This document shows, piece by piece, positions 35,840-44,639 of a stretch of DNA of 64,000 bases. The notes below the pieces were generated by a model. That model saw only the letters and a program-made list of their open reading frames with translations, ran no database searches and was not told where the DNA came from. Origin of the DNA: Picosynechococcus sp. PCC 7002. GTDB lineage: Bacteria > Cyanobacteriota > Cyanobacteriia > Cyanobacteriales > MRBY01. Each line of letters starts with the position of its first letter. Position 1 is the stretch's first letter. Where the stretch lies: assembly GCF_963860125.1 (NCBI RefSeq), contig NZ_CAWLFA010000001.1:1736001-1800000 (forward strand), given 5' to 3'. Both the position numbers and the translations under genes were made by a program.

Positions 35840-35968
35840 TGTGGCTAATTTTTCCTCGATGATGATGGCGATCGCCAAAAAGATTCTTTATGTTTCCTTA
35901 AGGTTTAGTCGGGTTTCTTGTGGAAAACTTTCGGATTTTTGTGGAAAAAGAACTGTTTTTGTGGAAAA
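35840..35968 (+). other. Cluster of DnaA-box-like sites
   Basis: Three copies of TTGTGGAAAA lie at 35918-35927, 35939-35948 and 35959-35968, spaced 21 and 20 bp, all in the same orientation. TGTGGAAAA (TTTTCCACA on the other strand) is the form of DnaA box reported for cyanobacterial origins and differs by one base from the E. coli consensus TGTGGATAA. A further one-mismatch site, TGTGGCTAA, is at 35840-35848. The 283-bp gene-free stretch also has AT-rich tracts. A replication or DnaA-titration role is inferred; dnaA and dnaN are not in the window. Confidence 0.5.
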
Positions 35969-36048
35969 AACTTGAAAAAATCTGTCAAAGCAGATGCCCC
36001 CAACTGGAGAAAATCACAATGGGGGCGATCGCCGAAAGTTTAGGCTGT

Positions 36049-36315
36049 TTAGAATAAAGCACCACCGCCCAGGACGCCACCAACCGCCTGGAGTAAGAAA
36101 ATTGCCACAATAGGAGATAGATCCAAGCCTCCCAGGGGCGGAATAAACGAGCGGAACAGGTTAAGGTAGGGGTCGGTCACAGGGCTCAGAAAACCCATCA
36201 CTTGCATTGCCCAATCTGCGGTCTGAAACCAACTGAGAAGAATGCGGACAATGAGAAGCAGAAGATAAATCTGGATAAAGTTTCCGAGGCTGACTCGTAA
36301 TAGTTCGGCTGCCAT
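36049..36315 (-). CDS. YggT family membrane protein
   Basis: An 88-residue integral membrane protein with two transmembrane helices (about residues 8-30 and 62-85). Between them is the family-typical RILLSWF...PVTDPYLNLFRSFIPPLGGLDLSPIVA arrangement (residues abbreviated). In cyanobacteria and chloroplasts, YggT relatives (CCB3/YCF19-like) have been linked to cytochrome or thylakoid membrane organisation; for this copy no specific role can be shown. It lies 92 bp downstream of the glycine-zipper gene on the same strand, with a terminator between them. Confidence 0.9.
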   Translation of the reverse strand: MAAELLRVSLGNFIQIYLLLLIVRILLSWFQTADWAMQVMGFLSPVTDPYLNLFRSFIPPLGGLDLSPIVAIFLLQAVGGVLGGGALF

Positions 36316-36331
36316 ATTCCTGTTACCGTGT

Positions 36332-36361
36332 AAAAAACTGAAGACCTGACAATGGGGTCTT
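36332..36361 (-). terminator. Terminator of the glycine-zipper gene
   Basis: Read on the minus strand, AAGACC pairs with GGTCTT (36356-36361 and 36341-36346) over a 9-nt loop. After CAG come six T residues (36332-36337). It separates the gene at 36408-36710 from the YggT gene. Confidence 0.65.
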
Positions 36362-36407
36362 TGTCGTTCATCTTAACCGATGTTGCAAAATTGCTTGGGT
36401 ACGGATA

Positions 36408-36710
36408 TCAAGAATTGGGGTTCAATGGCTCCTGACCATTGTGAGGATGCAACACCGTCATTTGTTGGCGCACATCGTCAATGGCACCGTTCAATTGGGC
36501 AATTTTATTTTCAAGGCTGCGACGGGCCATTTCCATCCCTTCTTCGGTGTCAAAGCTGAGGGGTTCTTCTTCCTCTGACCACTCGGTCTGACGCGGGGCG
36601 CGATTGTCTTTGACTTTCGAAGCGGCGATCGCCCCGGCAATGCCCCCCACAACACCACCAAAAATAGTGCCTAACAGGAACCCCGTCCCAAATCCATCGC
36701 GTTGACTCAT
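36408..36710 (-). CDS. Small glycine-zipper (YtxH-like) membrane protein
   Basis: A 100-residue protein. Residues about 6-30 (GTGFLLGTIFGGVVGGIAGA) form one glycine-rich transmembrane segment of the YtxH/glycine-zipper type. Residues after 35 are charged, with a predicted coiled coil around 60-88 (RRSLENKIAQLNGAIDDVRQ). The likely topology is a single anchor with a cytoplasmic coil. Function is unknown; such proteins are often stress-related. It is upstream of YggT on the same strand. Confidence 0.78.
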   Translation of the reverse strand: MSQRDGFGTGFLLGTIFGGVVGGIAGAIAASKVKDNRAPRQTEWSEEEEPLSFDTEEGMEMARRSLENKIAQLNGAIDDVRQQMTVLHPHNGQEPLNPNS

Positions 36711-36866
36711 AGGAAATCAAAACCCTTGATTCTTCTTAGTGCTACCTTAAGCTTAACGGTTGGGGATCGCTCTTGACTAGGGTGCGTTTGCAAAGATTTT
36801 TACCAGGGAATGACCCTTGCCTGGAGATTTGTTCGTTGTCTCTTTGCGAGTCAGCAGCATTAGGGT

Positions 36867-37523
36867 TTAGTGGGTACCAAAGGTGCGATCGCCGGCATCC
36901 CCGAGACCGGGCACGATAAAGCCCTGATCATTTAGTTCTTGGTCAATCATCGCCGTATAAATTTGTAGGGCGGGATAGTCTAGACTCAGTTTCTGGAGAG
37001 CTGGCGGAGCCGCAACCACAGAAATAATGCGCACATTCTCCATGGCAATGCCGCGTTTTGTCACTTCAGCCATGGCCGCCGTGATCGTCCCCCCTGTTGC
37101 CAACATCGGATCGAGGAGCAGTAGACGAGTTTCTGGGGCAAATTGCGCTGGCAAATTATTTAGATAGCAAGCCACTTCAAGGGTTGCTTCGTCTCGCTTG
37201 TAGCCGAGGTGGTAGGTGGCAGCAATGTTGGGGATTACCTCCTGGGCTCCTTCCATCAAACTAAGTCCGGCCCGCAGAATGGGAATTGCAATAATCGGTG
37301 TTTGGGGATGGATTAAGGTGGCTGGGGCCTGGGCGAGAGGGGTTTCAACGGCTGCATCGAGGGTGGGCAACCAATAGCGACAGGCTTCGTAGGTGAGCCA
37401 TTTCCCCAGTTCTTTCATGGCCGTTTTAAACAGGGGGGTGGGGGTATTGGTTTCCCTGGCGATCGCCAACCAATGCTTGAGGAGGGGATGATCAGGCACA
37501 AAAACCCGGAGTTGCGAAGCCAT
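36867..37523 (-). CDS. upp: Uracil phosphoribosyltransferase
   Basis: Pyrimidine salvage: uracil + PRPP to UMP. 218 residues, close to the usual 208. The N-terminus has DHPLLKHWLAIARETNTPTP, the substrate region PILRAGLSLMEGAQEVIPN, the PRPP-binding loop LLLDPMLATGGTITAAM and the uracil-binding C-terminal GLGDAGDRTFGT. It is divergent from moaE across 62 bp. pyrR, also a uracil-related PRTase fold, lies 2 kb away but is not linked. Confidence 0.95.
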   Translation of the reverse strand: MASQLRVFVPDHPLLKHWLAIARETNTPTPLFKTAMKELGKWLTYEACRYWLPTLDAAVETPLAQAPATLIHPQTPIIAIPILRAGLSLMEGAQEVIPNIAATYHLGYKRDEATLEVACYLNNLPAQFAPETRLLLLDPMLATGGTITAAMAEVTKRGIAMENVRIISVVAAPPALQKLSLDYPALQIYTAMIDQELNDQGFIVPGLGDAGDRTFGTH

Positions 37524-37585
37524 AGACGTTTTGCATCAAGAAAGAACCGTCCTTTAGACTAGCATAAGCTTTTAGATGAAACCCG

Positions 37586-38044
37586 ATGCGCGTCCCCACC
37601 TATCCCCACGATCAGTTTGCGATCGCCTTTGCTCCCCTCTCCTTTGATACGGTGTACCGTCTCGCCGAAGACCCCGGTAGTGGGGCCGTGGTGGTGATGA
37701 GCGGTACCGTCCGGAATCGCAGCGATGGCAAAGCTGTTCATTATCTCGAATACCAAGCCTACGAACCAATGGCGATCGCCATTTTTCAGCAGATCGCCCA
37801 CGACATCCGCCAACAATGGCCCGACACAAATCGGGTCGTGATTCACCACCGCATCGGCAAGCTAGAAATTGGTGAAATTAGCGTCCTCGTCGCCGCCAGT
37901 TGTCCCCACCGGGCTGAAGCCTTTGCGGCCTGTCGCTATGGCATCGATACGATCAAACACAATGCCCCGATTTGGAAAAAGGAATTTTTTGCCGGAGGCA
38001 CAAGCGAATGGGTGCAGGGTTGCCGCACTGCTGAGGGCTGTTAA
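37586..38044 (+). CDS. moaE: Molybdopterin synthase catalytic subunit
   Basis: Large subunit of molybdopterin synthase: with thiocarboxylated MoaD it inserts dithiolene sulfur into precursor Z in molybdenum cofactor synthesis. 152 residues. Hallmarks are GAVVVMSGTVRNRSDGKAV, YLEYQAYEPMAIAIFQQI, VVIHHRIGKLEIGEISV and the active-site PIWKKEFFAGG with the catalytic lysines. moaD and other moa genes are not adjacent. Mo cofactor serves nitrate reductase, so an indirect link to NtcA-controlled metabolism is plausible. Confidence 0.95.
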   Translation: MRVPTYPHDQFAIAFAPLSFDTVYRLAEDPGSGAVVVMSGTVRNRSDGKAVHYLEYQAYEPMAIAIFQQIAHDIRQQWPDTNRVVIHHRIGKLEIGEISVLVAASCPHRAEAFAACRYGIDTIKHNAPIWKKEFFAGGTSEWVQGCRTAEGC

Positions 38045-38135
38045 TCCTTCCTGACAGATGCCCCCGTAATCGTTTGAAGAAAGTTTAGGCGATCGCGTAT
38101 GATGGGACGCTGGTTCACATAAGGAAATCGCGGAT

Positions 38136-39686
38136 ATGGCACGTCGTTTAGCACTATTGAGCGTCTCAGACAAAACTGGCATCGTCGAATTTGCCCGACA
38201 ACTCGTAGAAGAATTTGAATTTGACATCATCAGTAGCGGCGGCACCGCCAAAGCCCTCAAGGATGCAGGCGTCCCCGTCACCAAAGTCAGCGATTACACC
38301 GGTTCCCCAGAAATCCTCGGTGGCCGTGTGAAAACTCTCCATCCCAAGATCCACGGGGGCATCCTCGCTCGTCAGGACTTCCCCGAACATTTACAAGACT
38401 TAGACGACAATAATATTCGGCCCCTCAGCCTCGTCGCGGTTAACCTTTATCCCTTCGAGCAGACCATTGCCAAAGCGGGTGTAACTGTTCCCGAAGCCGT
38501 TGAACAAATTGATATCGGTGGCCCCGCAATGCTCCGGGCAGCGGCGAAAAACTTTGGGAGCCTTACGGTCATTTCTAATCCCCGCTATTACGACGAATAT
38601 TTAACGGAACTGCGCAATAACAGCGGCACTGCCACGATTGAATTTCGGCAACGCATGGCCGGGGAAACCTTTGCCCTCACCTGTGCCTATGACCAGGCCA
38701 TTTCCAGTTATTTTGCTAGCACGGTGAATGCTGAAGCTGACTTACCCCAACGCTTAGGGCTCAGCGGGGAAGCCGTCCAAACCCTCCGTTACGGCGAAAA
38801 CCCCCACCAAAAGGCCACTTGGTACAAGACCGGCACCCAAGTTAGTGGTTGGGCCGCCGCTGAAAAACTCCAGGGCAAGGAACTTAGTTACAACAACCTC
38901 GTGGATCTCGAAGCGGCACGACGGATCATTGCCGAATTTCCCGATGGGGATCCTGCTGTGGCCATTCTCAAGCACACCAATCCCTGTGGTGTCGCCCTGG
39001 GTTCAACGTTACAAGAAGCTTACGAAAAAGCCTTTGCCGCCGATTCTGTGTCTGCCTTTGGCGGTATTGTCGCCCTAAATAAACCCCTTGATGGCCCCAC
39101 CGCTGAAGCCATGGGGAAAGTCTTTTTAGAATGTGTGGTTGCCCCCGACTGTACCCCCGAAGCCAGGGAAATCATTGCGAAGAAGAAAAATCTGCGGGTT
39201 TTAACCCTCTCCGATCTGCTCACTGGCCCGACCCAAACCCTAAAGGCGATCGCCGGGGGTTTTTTGGCCCAGGATGCCGATACCCAGATTGAAGACCCCA
39301 AGGATTGGCAGTGCGTCACGGAGAAGCAACCCAGTGAAGCGGATCTTGCGGAATTATTCTTCGCCTGGAAGCTCTGCAAGCACGTTAAATCCAACGCAAT
39401 TCTCGTTTCCAAGGATCGGGCCACCGTCGGTGTGGGTGCTGGTCAGATGAACCGAGTCGGTGCCGCAAAAATTGCCTTTGAACAGGCGGGAGAAAAAGCC
39501 CAAGGAGCATATCTTGCGAGTGATGCCTTCTTCCCCTTCGATGACTCTGTGCGCAGTGCGGCCGCAGCAGGGATTAAGGCGATCGTTCAACCGGGTGGTT
39601 CCATTCGGGACGAAGATTCGATCAAGGCAGCCAATGAATTGGGCCTAATCATGATGTTCACGGGTTCCCGCCATTTCCTCCACTAG
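38136..39686 (+). CDS. purH: Bifunctional AICAR transformylase / IMP cyclohydrolase
   Basis: Last two steps of IMP synthesis. 516 residues with the N-terminal IMP cyclohydrolase/MGS-like domain (about 1-195): LLSVSDKTGIVEFARQL, IISSGGTAKAL, KTLHPKIHGGIL. The C-terminal transformylase (about 196-516) has LRYGENPHQKA, LKHTNPCGVA, SDAFFPFDDSV and the terminal FTGSRHFLH. The gene is monocistronic, with a weak terminator at 39711-39745. Confidence 0.98.
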   Translation: MARRLALLSVSDKTGIVEFARQLVEEFEFDIISSGGTAKALKDAGVPVTKVSDYTGSPEILGGRVKTLHPKIHGGILARQDFPEHLQDLDDNNIRPLSLVAVNLYPFEQTIAKAGVTVPEAVEQIDIGGPAMLRAAAKNFGSLTVISNPRYYDEYLTELRNNSGTATIEFRQRMAGETFALTCAYDQAISSYFASTVNAEADLPQRLGLSGEAVQTLRYGENPHQKATWYKTGTQVSGWAAAEKLQGKELSYNNLVDLEAARRIIAEFPDGDPAVAILKHTNPCGVALGSTLQEAYEKAFAADSVSAFGGIVALNKPLDGPTAEAMGKVFLECVVAPDCTPEAREIIAKKKNLRVLTLSDLLTGPTQTLKAIAGGFLAQDADTQIEDPKDWQCVTEKQPSEADLAELFFAWKLCKHVKSNAILVSKDRATVGVGAGQMNRVGAAKIAFEQAGEKAQGAYLASDAFFPFDDSVRSAAAAGIKAIVQPGGSIRDEDSIKAANELGLIMMFTGSRHFLH

Positions 39687-39710
39687 GATTTCTTTTTGAA
39701 ATGAAGCGAG

Positions 39711-39745
39711 AAGGTGTGTTGTAGAAATTGCGATGCACCTTTTTT
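39711..39745 (+). terminator. Possible terminator of purH
   Basis: AAGGTG (39711-39716) can pair with CACCTT (39736-39741), followed by a T-run to 39745. The stem is short and the 19-nt loop long, so it is a modest candidate. It also closes the convergent end of pyrR. Confidence 0.5.
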
Positions 39746-39750
39746 GCTGT

Positions 39751-40284
39751 CTATTTGATCAGTTCTACGGCATCACGGCCATCCAAATCCTGGAGATAAA
39801 CTTTGACCTTTTCCTCTTTGGCGGTGGGGAGCTTTTTCCCGGTAAAATCTGGCTGAATCGGCAGTTGGCGGTGACCCCGGTCAACTAAAACCGCTAGACG
39901 GATTACCTCCGGGCGACCATAATCATTCACCGCATTGAGGGCGGCGCGGATGGTGCGACCTTTATAAATCACATCATCGATTAGGACGAGATTCTTGCCA
40001 TTCAGATCAAAGGGAATATCTGTTTTTGAGGGTGTGCGTACCCGAATTTGGTCGAGGTCATCGCGATAAAACGTGATATCAAGGGCACCGACGGGCACCG
40101 CAATGCCTTCGAGGGTTTCAATTTGCTTGGCGATATTTTCAGCAAGGGGAACACCACGGGTATGGATTCCCAGCAAGGCTAAATCAGTCAAATCCCCCGC
40201 TTTTTCGACAATTTGTGAGGCGAGACGGGTGATGGTGCGACGCATCTCCTCGGCGGATAAAATTTCGATGACGCTCTTTGTCAT
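39751..40284 (-). CDS. pyrR: PyrR bifunctional pyrimidine regulator / uracil phosphoribosyltransferase
   Basis: A 177-residue PRTase-fold protein. It has the N-terminal helix ILSAEEMRRTITRLASQIVE, LLGIHTRGVPLAENIA, the PRPP motif NLVLIDDVIYKGRTIRAAL and the VDRGHRQLPIQPDFTGKKLPT segment typical of PyrR. In Gram-positive bacteria PyrR binds pyr mRNA to cause attenuation; in cyanobacteria this role is unproven and it may act only in salvage. No pyr operon lies downstream; purH is convergent. Confidence 0.93.
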   Translation of the reverse strand: MTKSVIEILSAEEMRRTITRLASQIVEKAGDLTDLALLGIHTRGVPLAENIAKQIETLEGIAVPVGALDITFYRDDLDQIRVRTPSKTDIPFDLNGKNLVLIDDVIYKGRTIRAALNAVNDYGRPEVIRLAVLVDRGHRQLPIQPDFTGKKLPTAKEEKVKVYLQDLDGRDAVELIK

Positions 40285-40643
40285 GGGCTCATTCTAAGCA
40301 AAAGTATTGCCATTGTAGAGCTTGTTTCGGGTCGATGGGAATCAACAAGATACGGGGCTGTAACCGTTAGAAAAATTCATAAAGCACGGCGTTTTAGCGG
40401 CGGAAATGCCATGCTAGAGGTAGATTAGGGGGCAGTAACGCTTGATTTTTCTGCTTTTTGACCTGGCAAATAAGATAAAAGCTGCTGCCGAAAGGCGATC
40501 GCCTTTTCCTTAATCAATCCTGGGCTTAGGCCAGATATTAAGCTGATTAACCTTAAATGAAACGTAGATTTTGTCGATAAATCCCAGACACGCCTGAGCC
40601 TTGTTGCACCTCAACCACTTTGAAGTTGCCACGGAGGTTTCCG
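40285..40643. other. Gene-free 359-bp region between divergent pyrR and a small gene
   Basis: No plausible coding sequence is seen. It contains one extended palindrome, AAAGGCGATCGCCTTT (40491-40506), again a HIP1 core, followed by TCC and TT. The region must contain promoters for pyrR and for the small gene at 40644; a small RNA here cannot be excluded but no structure stood out. Confidence 0.3.
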
Positions 40644-40886
40644 ATGTTTCTCAACCACGCCCCAGAACAGGTCTTGATCGAAGTGCTGAACCTGCCCGAA
40701 TTATGGGATCCGTTCAAAACGAAAGTTTGGGCCCGTGCCCATGCCGGGGAAGAAATGCAAGACCCGGAATTTTATCCGAAAGCTGAATTGATTTTTCCTT
40801 CGGGGGAATCGCTCCCCAAAGCTTGGATTGATCCCCACTATCGCGCCAATGTCCCGATGCCAGAGCATTTGTCTGCCGCTCGATGA
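40644..40886 (+). CDS. Small conserved hypothetical protein
   Basis: An 80-residue soluble protein: FLNHAPEQVLIEVLNLPELW followed by DPEFYPKAELIFPSGESLPK and a tail with a proline. The ATG at 40644 is preceded by GGAGGT six bases earlier, a strong ribosome site that decides the start and supports the gene being real. A clear terminator follows at 40934-40972. No domain recognised; it looks like a small cyanobacterial protein of unknown role. Confidence 0.72.
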   Translation: MFLNHAPEQVLIEVLNLPELWDPFKTKVWARAHAGEEMQDPEFYPKAELIFPSGESLPKAWIDPHYRANVPMPEHLSAAR

Positions 40887-40933
40887 CGGGCTAAGGTTTG
40901 GCCTCTTTTGAAGATCCCATTGAGCTTTTGAGG

Positions 40934-40972
40934 CTCTCCCCATCATTGTTGTGGATGAAGGGAGAGTTTTTT
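40934..40972 (+). terminator. Rho-independent terminator of the small gene
   Basis: CTCTCCC-CATC pairs with GATG-AA-GGGAGAG (outer arms 40934-40940 and 40960-40966), followed by six T residues (40967-40972). Confidence 0.87.
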
Positions 40973-41007
40973 ATGCCCGGTGCTGGGATTAGCTAAGGAA
41001 GCCACAT

Positions 41008-41048
41008 AAAAAAAGAGGGCCAGTGAGATAATTTTCACGGAACCCTCT
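41008..41048 (-). terminator. Rho-independent terminator of leuS
   Basis: On the minus strand AGAGGG (41048-41043) pairs with CCCTCT (41019-41014), with an inner GTGA/TCAC stem, followed by seven T residues. It lies about 30 bp after the leuS stop. Confidence 0.82.
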
Positions 41049-41075
41049 ATTTCCTAAGAACTCAATTGTGGGTGA

Positions 41076-43634
41076 TTACTTAGGAATGACAAAGTTCACC
41101 AATTTGTTCGGGACAACGATCACTTTTTTAATTTCTTTGCCCGCAATATAGCGTTGGGCAATGTCGGAAGCTGTGGCAGTTTTCTCTAGATCCGCTTTGC
41201 TAATCCCTGCTGGTACTTGGATTGTCCCCCGGGTTTTACCGAGGATTTGGATCACGATGGTAATTTCGTCCACTGTCAGGGCTGTTTCATCCAACTGTGG
41301 GAAGGGAACGGTGTGGATCGATTCACTGTGACCGAGATTTGACCAAAGTTCATCGGCGATGTGGGGCGCAAAGGGAGCCAGCAGTAAAATCAGCGTTTCG
41401 ATCGCCTCTTTGTACACAGGGGAATCCACGCATTTCACGTCTTTGATCGCGTTATTGAGCTTCATCAGTTCGGCGATCGCCGTATTAAATTGGTAATCCC
41501 CTTCGAGGTCTTCTTGGATTTCTTTAATCGCAGTATGGACAGCCCGACGTAGATCTTTTTCTGCCTTAGAGAGTTCGCCTGTCGCTTTAACGCTAGTTTC
41601 TGCCGCTTCGTAGCCAGCGACTAAATTCCAAATCCGGTTCAAAAAGCGGAATTGCCCTTCCACATCGGCATCGTCCCACTCTAGATCCTTTTCGGGGGGC
41701 GCTTTAAAGAGAATGAACATCCGCGCCGTATCTGCGCCGTATTTGTCTAAGACCAACGCTGGATCGACGCCATTGTATTTCGACTTCGACATTTTTTCGT
41801 AGAAGCCTGTGAGCGGTTCGCCGGTTTCTGGATCTTTGGGATCATTGGGGTCAACTTGATCAGCGGGTACATATTTATTCGTGCGCGGATTTTTGTAAGT
41901 TAATGCCTGCACCATCCCCTGGGTTAACAAACGCTTGAAGGGTTCATCTACGCTCACCAGTTGGCGATCGCGCACCACCTTTGTAAAAAAGCGGGAGTAG
42001 AGCAGATGGAGAATCGCGTGTTCAATGCCGCCCACGTATTGATCCACCGCCATCCAATCGTTAACTGGGTCGAGGGCGAAGGGTTTTTCGGTATTGTTGG
42101 CGTCGGTGTAGCGCAGAAAATACCAGGACGAATCAATAAAGGTATCCATCGTATCCGTTTCCCGGCGGGCCGCTTTCCCGCAACAGGGACAGTCCACCGC
42201 TTGCCAATCTGCCATCTGGGCCAAGGGCGAACCACCCCGCGCCGAAAATTCCACATCTTCGGGCAATACGACGGGGAGATCACTGTCGGGCACCGGCACC
42301 ACACCGCAATCATCGCAGTAGATCATCGGGATCGGGCAGCCCCAGTACCGCTGTCGAGAAATTAGCCAATCCCGCAGACGATATTGAATTTGTTCTCGAC
42401 CGAAACCATTTTCAGCGGCAAATTTGGCGATCGCCTTTTTCCCTTCGGTAGAAACTAGGCCATCGAACTGACCGCTATTCACCATAATGCCTGCCTCGGT
42501 GTAAGCCTCTGTGAGTACCGCCGTCGCGTCGCCCCCTTCCGGGATAATCACCATTTTGATCGGTAAATTATTTTCCTTAGCAAACTTACAGTCACGGCTA
42601 TCATGGGCCGGAACCCCCATCACTGCCCCTGTGCCATATTCATACAGCACATAGTTTGCGATCAGAATCGGCACTTCTTCCCCAGTGAAAGGATTCGTTA
42701 CCATCCCTCCGGTTGCCACCCCTTTTTTCGGTTTATCATCGGCGGTGCGATCCTGTTCGCTTTCCTGGCTCACCTCAGCGATAAACGCATCCACGGCAGC
42801 TTTTTGTGCGGGCGTTGTCACCTGGGCCACGAGGGGATGTTCCGGCGCGAGGACAACGTAGGTGACCCCAAAGACCGTATCCAGGCGAGTCGTAAAGACT
42901 GCGACTTTTTCATCGCTACCGACAACAGGAAATTCTAGGTGCGCCCCGGTGGATTTACCGATCCAATTTTCTTGCATTAATTTCACCCGCTCCGGCCAAC
43001 CGTCGAGGGTATTGAGATCCTGGAGGAGTTCTTCGGCGTAGTCGGTGATCTTGAGGAACCATTGGCGCAGCAATTTTTTCTCAACGATCGCCCCCGACCG
43101 CCAGGAACGGCCTTCCGCGTCTACCTGTTCATTCGCCAAAACCGTTTGATCAATGGGATCCCAATTTACTGCCGCTTCTTTTTGGTAGGCTAATCCGGCT
43201 TTGTAAAACTGCAAAAAGAGCCATTGCGTCCATTTGTAATAGTCGGGGGAACAAGTGGCAACTTCTCGATCCCAGTCGATAGAAAGGCCCAACTGTTTAA
43301 GCTGCTCGCGCATTTGAGCAATATTTTGATACGTCCATTTTGCGGGCGGAATCCCCCGGTCGATGGCGGCATTTTCTGCGGGTAGCCCGAAAGCGTCCCA
43401 ACCCATGGGATGGAGCACTCGATAGCCTTGCATTCTTTTGTAGCGGGCAATGACATCGGTGATCACATAGTTGCGCACATGACCCATGTGGAGCTTGCCG
43501 GAGGGATAGGGAAACATCGACAGAGCGTAAAATTTTGGCTTGTCACTTTGGCTAGGGGTTTTGTCTAAGCCAAGCTCTAGCCATTGTTGTTGCCATTTCG
43601 CTTCAATATCAGCGGCACTGTATCGCGTTTCCAC
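41076..43634 (-). CDS. leuS: Leucyl-tRNA synthetase
   Basis: Class I synthetase that charges tRNA-Leu; 852 residues, normal for the bacterial type. Visible motifs are the HIGH-type PYPSGKLHMGHVRNYV, the zinc-type and CP1 editing domain with TTRLDTVFGVTYVVLAPEHP, the cysteine cluster IYCDDCGVV...DCPCCGKAA and the KMSKS loop KMSKSKYNGVDP. A C-terminal domain follows. The gene stands alone with its own terminator; tRNA-Leu(UAG) is 32 kb away. Confidence 0.98.
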   Translation of the reverse strand: METRYSAADIEAKWQQQWLELGLDKTPSQSDKPKFYALSMFPYPSGKLHMGHVRNYVITDVIARYKRMQGYRVLHPMGWDAFGLPAENAAIDRGIPPAKWTYQNIAQMREQLKQLGLSIDWDREVATCSPDYYKWTQWLFLQFYKAGLAYQKEAAVNWDPIDQTVLANEQVDAEGRSWRSGAIVEKKLLRQWFLKITDYAEELLQDLNTLDGWPERVKLMQENWIGKSTGAHLEFPVVGSDEKVAVFTTRLDTVFGVTYVVLAPEHPLVAQVTTPAQKAAVDAFIAEVSQESEQDRTADDKPKKGVATGGMVTNPFTGEEVPILIANYVLYEYGTGAVMGVPAHDSRDCKFAKENNLPIKMVIIPEGGDATAVLTEAYTEAGIMVNSGQFDGLVSTEGKKAIAKFAAENGFGREQIQYRLRDWLISRQRYWGCPIPMIYCDDCGVVPVPDSDLPVVLPEDVEFSARGGSPLAQMADWQAVDCPCCGKAARRETDTMDTFIDSSWYFLRYTDANNTEKPFALDPVNDWMAVDQYVGGIEHAILHLLYSRFFTKVVRDRQLVSVDEPFKRLLTQGMVQALTYKNPRTNKYVPADQVDPNDPKDPETGEPLTGFYEKMSKSKYNGVDPALVLDKYGADTARMFILFKAPPEKDLEWDDADVEGQFRFLNRIWNLVAGYEAAETSVKATGELSKAEKDLRRAVHTAIKEIQEDLEGDYQFNTAIAELMKLNNAIKDVKCVDSPVYKEAIETLILLLAPFAPHIADELWSNLGHSESIHTVPFPQLDETALTVDEITIVIQILGKTRGTIQVPAGISKADLEKTATASDIAQRYIAGKEIKKVIVVPNKLVNFVIPK

Positions 43635-43793
43635 TCTTGGTTCTCCGTGTTGTAAGGGTCAGTGGCTTATTTTAACCTCCGAGTGGATGGGTTGCTGCCT
43701 AGGAGGGCCAGGGATTTTTTTAGGGGCGATCGCCTTTATTCTCGCCTCGGAAAAAGATCGGGCACAATGGGAAATAGGGCCACAGGAGAAAAG

Positions 43794-44126
43794 ATGTCGC
43801 CAAGCGATCGCCAATTTGATGAACCTTCCTTTTGGGCAAAGATCAAGAAACAACCCCGTAACATCGGCAAGCCGATCCTGGAAAATGCCTTGGTTTTGTA
43901 CTTTTGCTTGAAAGATCCAGAAACACCGATTCAGATCAAAGGGGCGATCATTGCGGTACTGGCTTATTTCATCATGCCCCTGGATGCGGTCACTGATTTT
44001 CTGCCAGTGGTGGGTTATGGAGATGATTTTAGTGCTCTCATTATTACCCTTGGAACATTTTTTCAACATATCAAACCAGAACATCGAACCGCCGCAAAAG
44101 ACCAATTAGATCAGTGGTTTGCCTAG
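43794..44126 (+). CDS. DUF1232 (YkvA-like) membrane protein
   Basis: A 110-residue protein with the DUF1232 signature: YFCLKDPETPIQIKGAIIAV, AYFIMPLDAVTDFLPVVGYG and DDFSALIITLGTFFQHI, with one or two transmembrane helices. The ATG at 43794 follows CAGGAGA. The earlier start at 43662 lies in frame but overlaps the leuS promoter area and is unlikely. It ends with TAG at 44124; after that stop the same frame stays open for 105 codons (see 44157-44441). Confidence 0.85.
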   Translation: MSPSDRQFDEPSFWAKIKKQPRNIGKPILENALVLYFCLKDPETPIQIKGAIIAVLAYFIMPLDAVTDFLPVVGYGDDFSALIITLGTFFQHIKPEHRTAAKDQLDQWFA

Positions 44127-44156
44127 GATGAATCAGCGATATTAAAACAGCAAGAA

Positions 44157-44441
44157 TTGCAGCAATATTTACAAGTTTTATTGGTCGCTTTATTAAAGTC
44201 AGAATATAGACTTGACCCAGATCTTGATAACCTGAAGGTCATTATTGATTTTACCCGCAAGAAAATCCAAGCAATCAAAATGCTAGATTCCCAGGAGCTA
44301 GACCCAGCAGAAATGGAGATACAATTAAAATCAGCTTACCAAGGTGCTATCAAAATTCTTAAAAAAGAAAATAAAGCTGCTGTACGCCAACTACCAAAAG
44401 AATGTCCTTGGTCGATATTTGTTATTTTAGGCAAGGCGTGA
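44157..44441 (+). CDS. Hypothetical protein, in frame after the DUF1232 stop
   Basis: A 94-residue helical ORF (LQVLLVALLKSEYRLDPDLD, IIDFTRKKIQAIKMLDSQEL, ending in PWSIFVILGKA). No ATG starts it: a TTG at 44157 is the best candidate, with no good ribosome site. It is in the same frame as the upstream DUF1232 gene, separated by one TAG and 10 codons without ATG or GTG. It may be a separate small gene, a read-through extension or a decayed C-terminal part. It is more AT-rich than the DUF1232 gene. No domain recognised. Confidence 0.45.
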   Translation: MQQYLQVLLVALLKSEYRLDPDLDNLKVIIDFTRKKIQAIKMLDSQELDPAEMEIQLKSAYQGAIKILKKENKAAVRQLPKECPWSIFVILGKA

Positions 44442-44639
44442 TTTGTTTTTTTTATATTTACAGTCAAGTCAAGTATTATCTGATAATTTAAAAAACTTGA
44501 ATCTTTAATCTTCTTGATTCCAAAAAATCAAGTAAAAATTTATTTGAAAGAAACTCAGGTGATGCTAGATAATTAGAGAACCACTTTTTGAAATAGACAG
44601 TTTTTCATCAATCACTGGAAACGTTGGAGAAGATTACCC

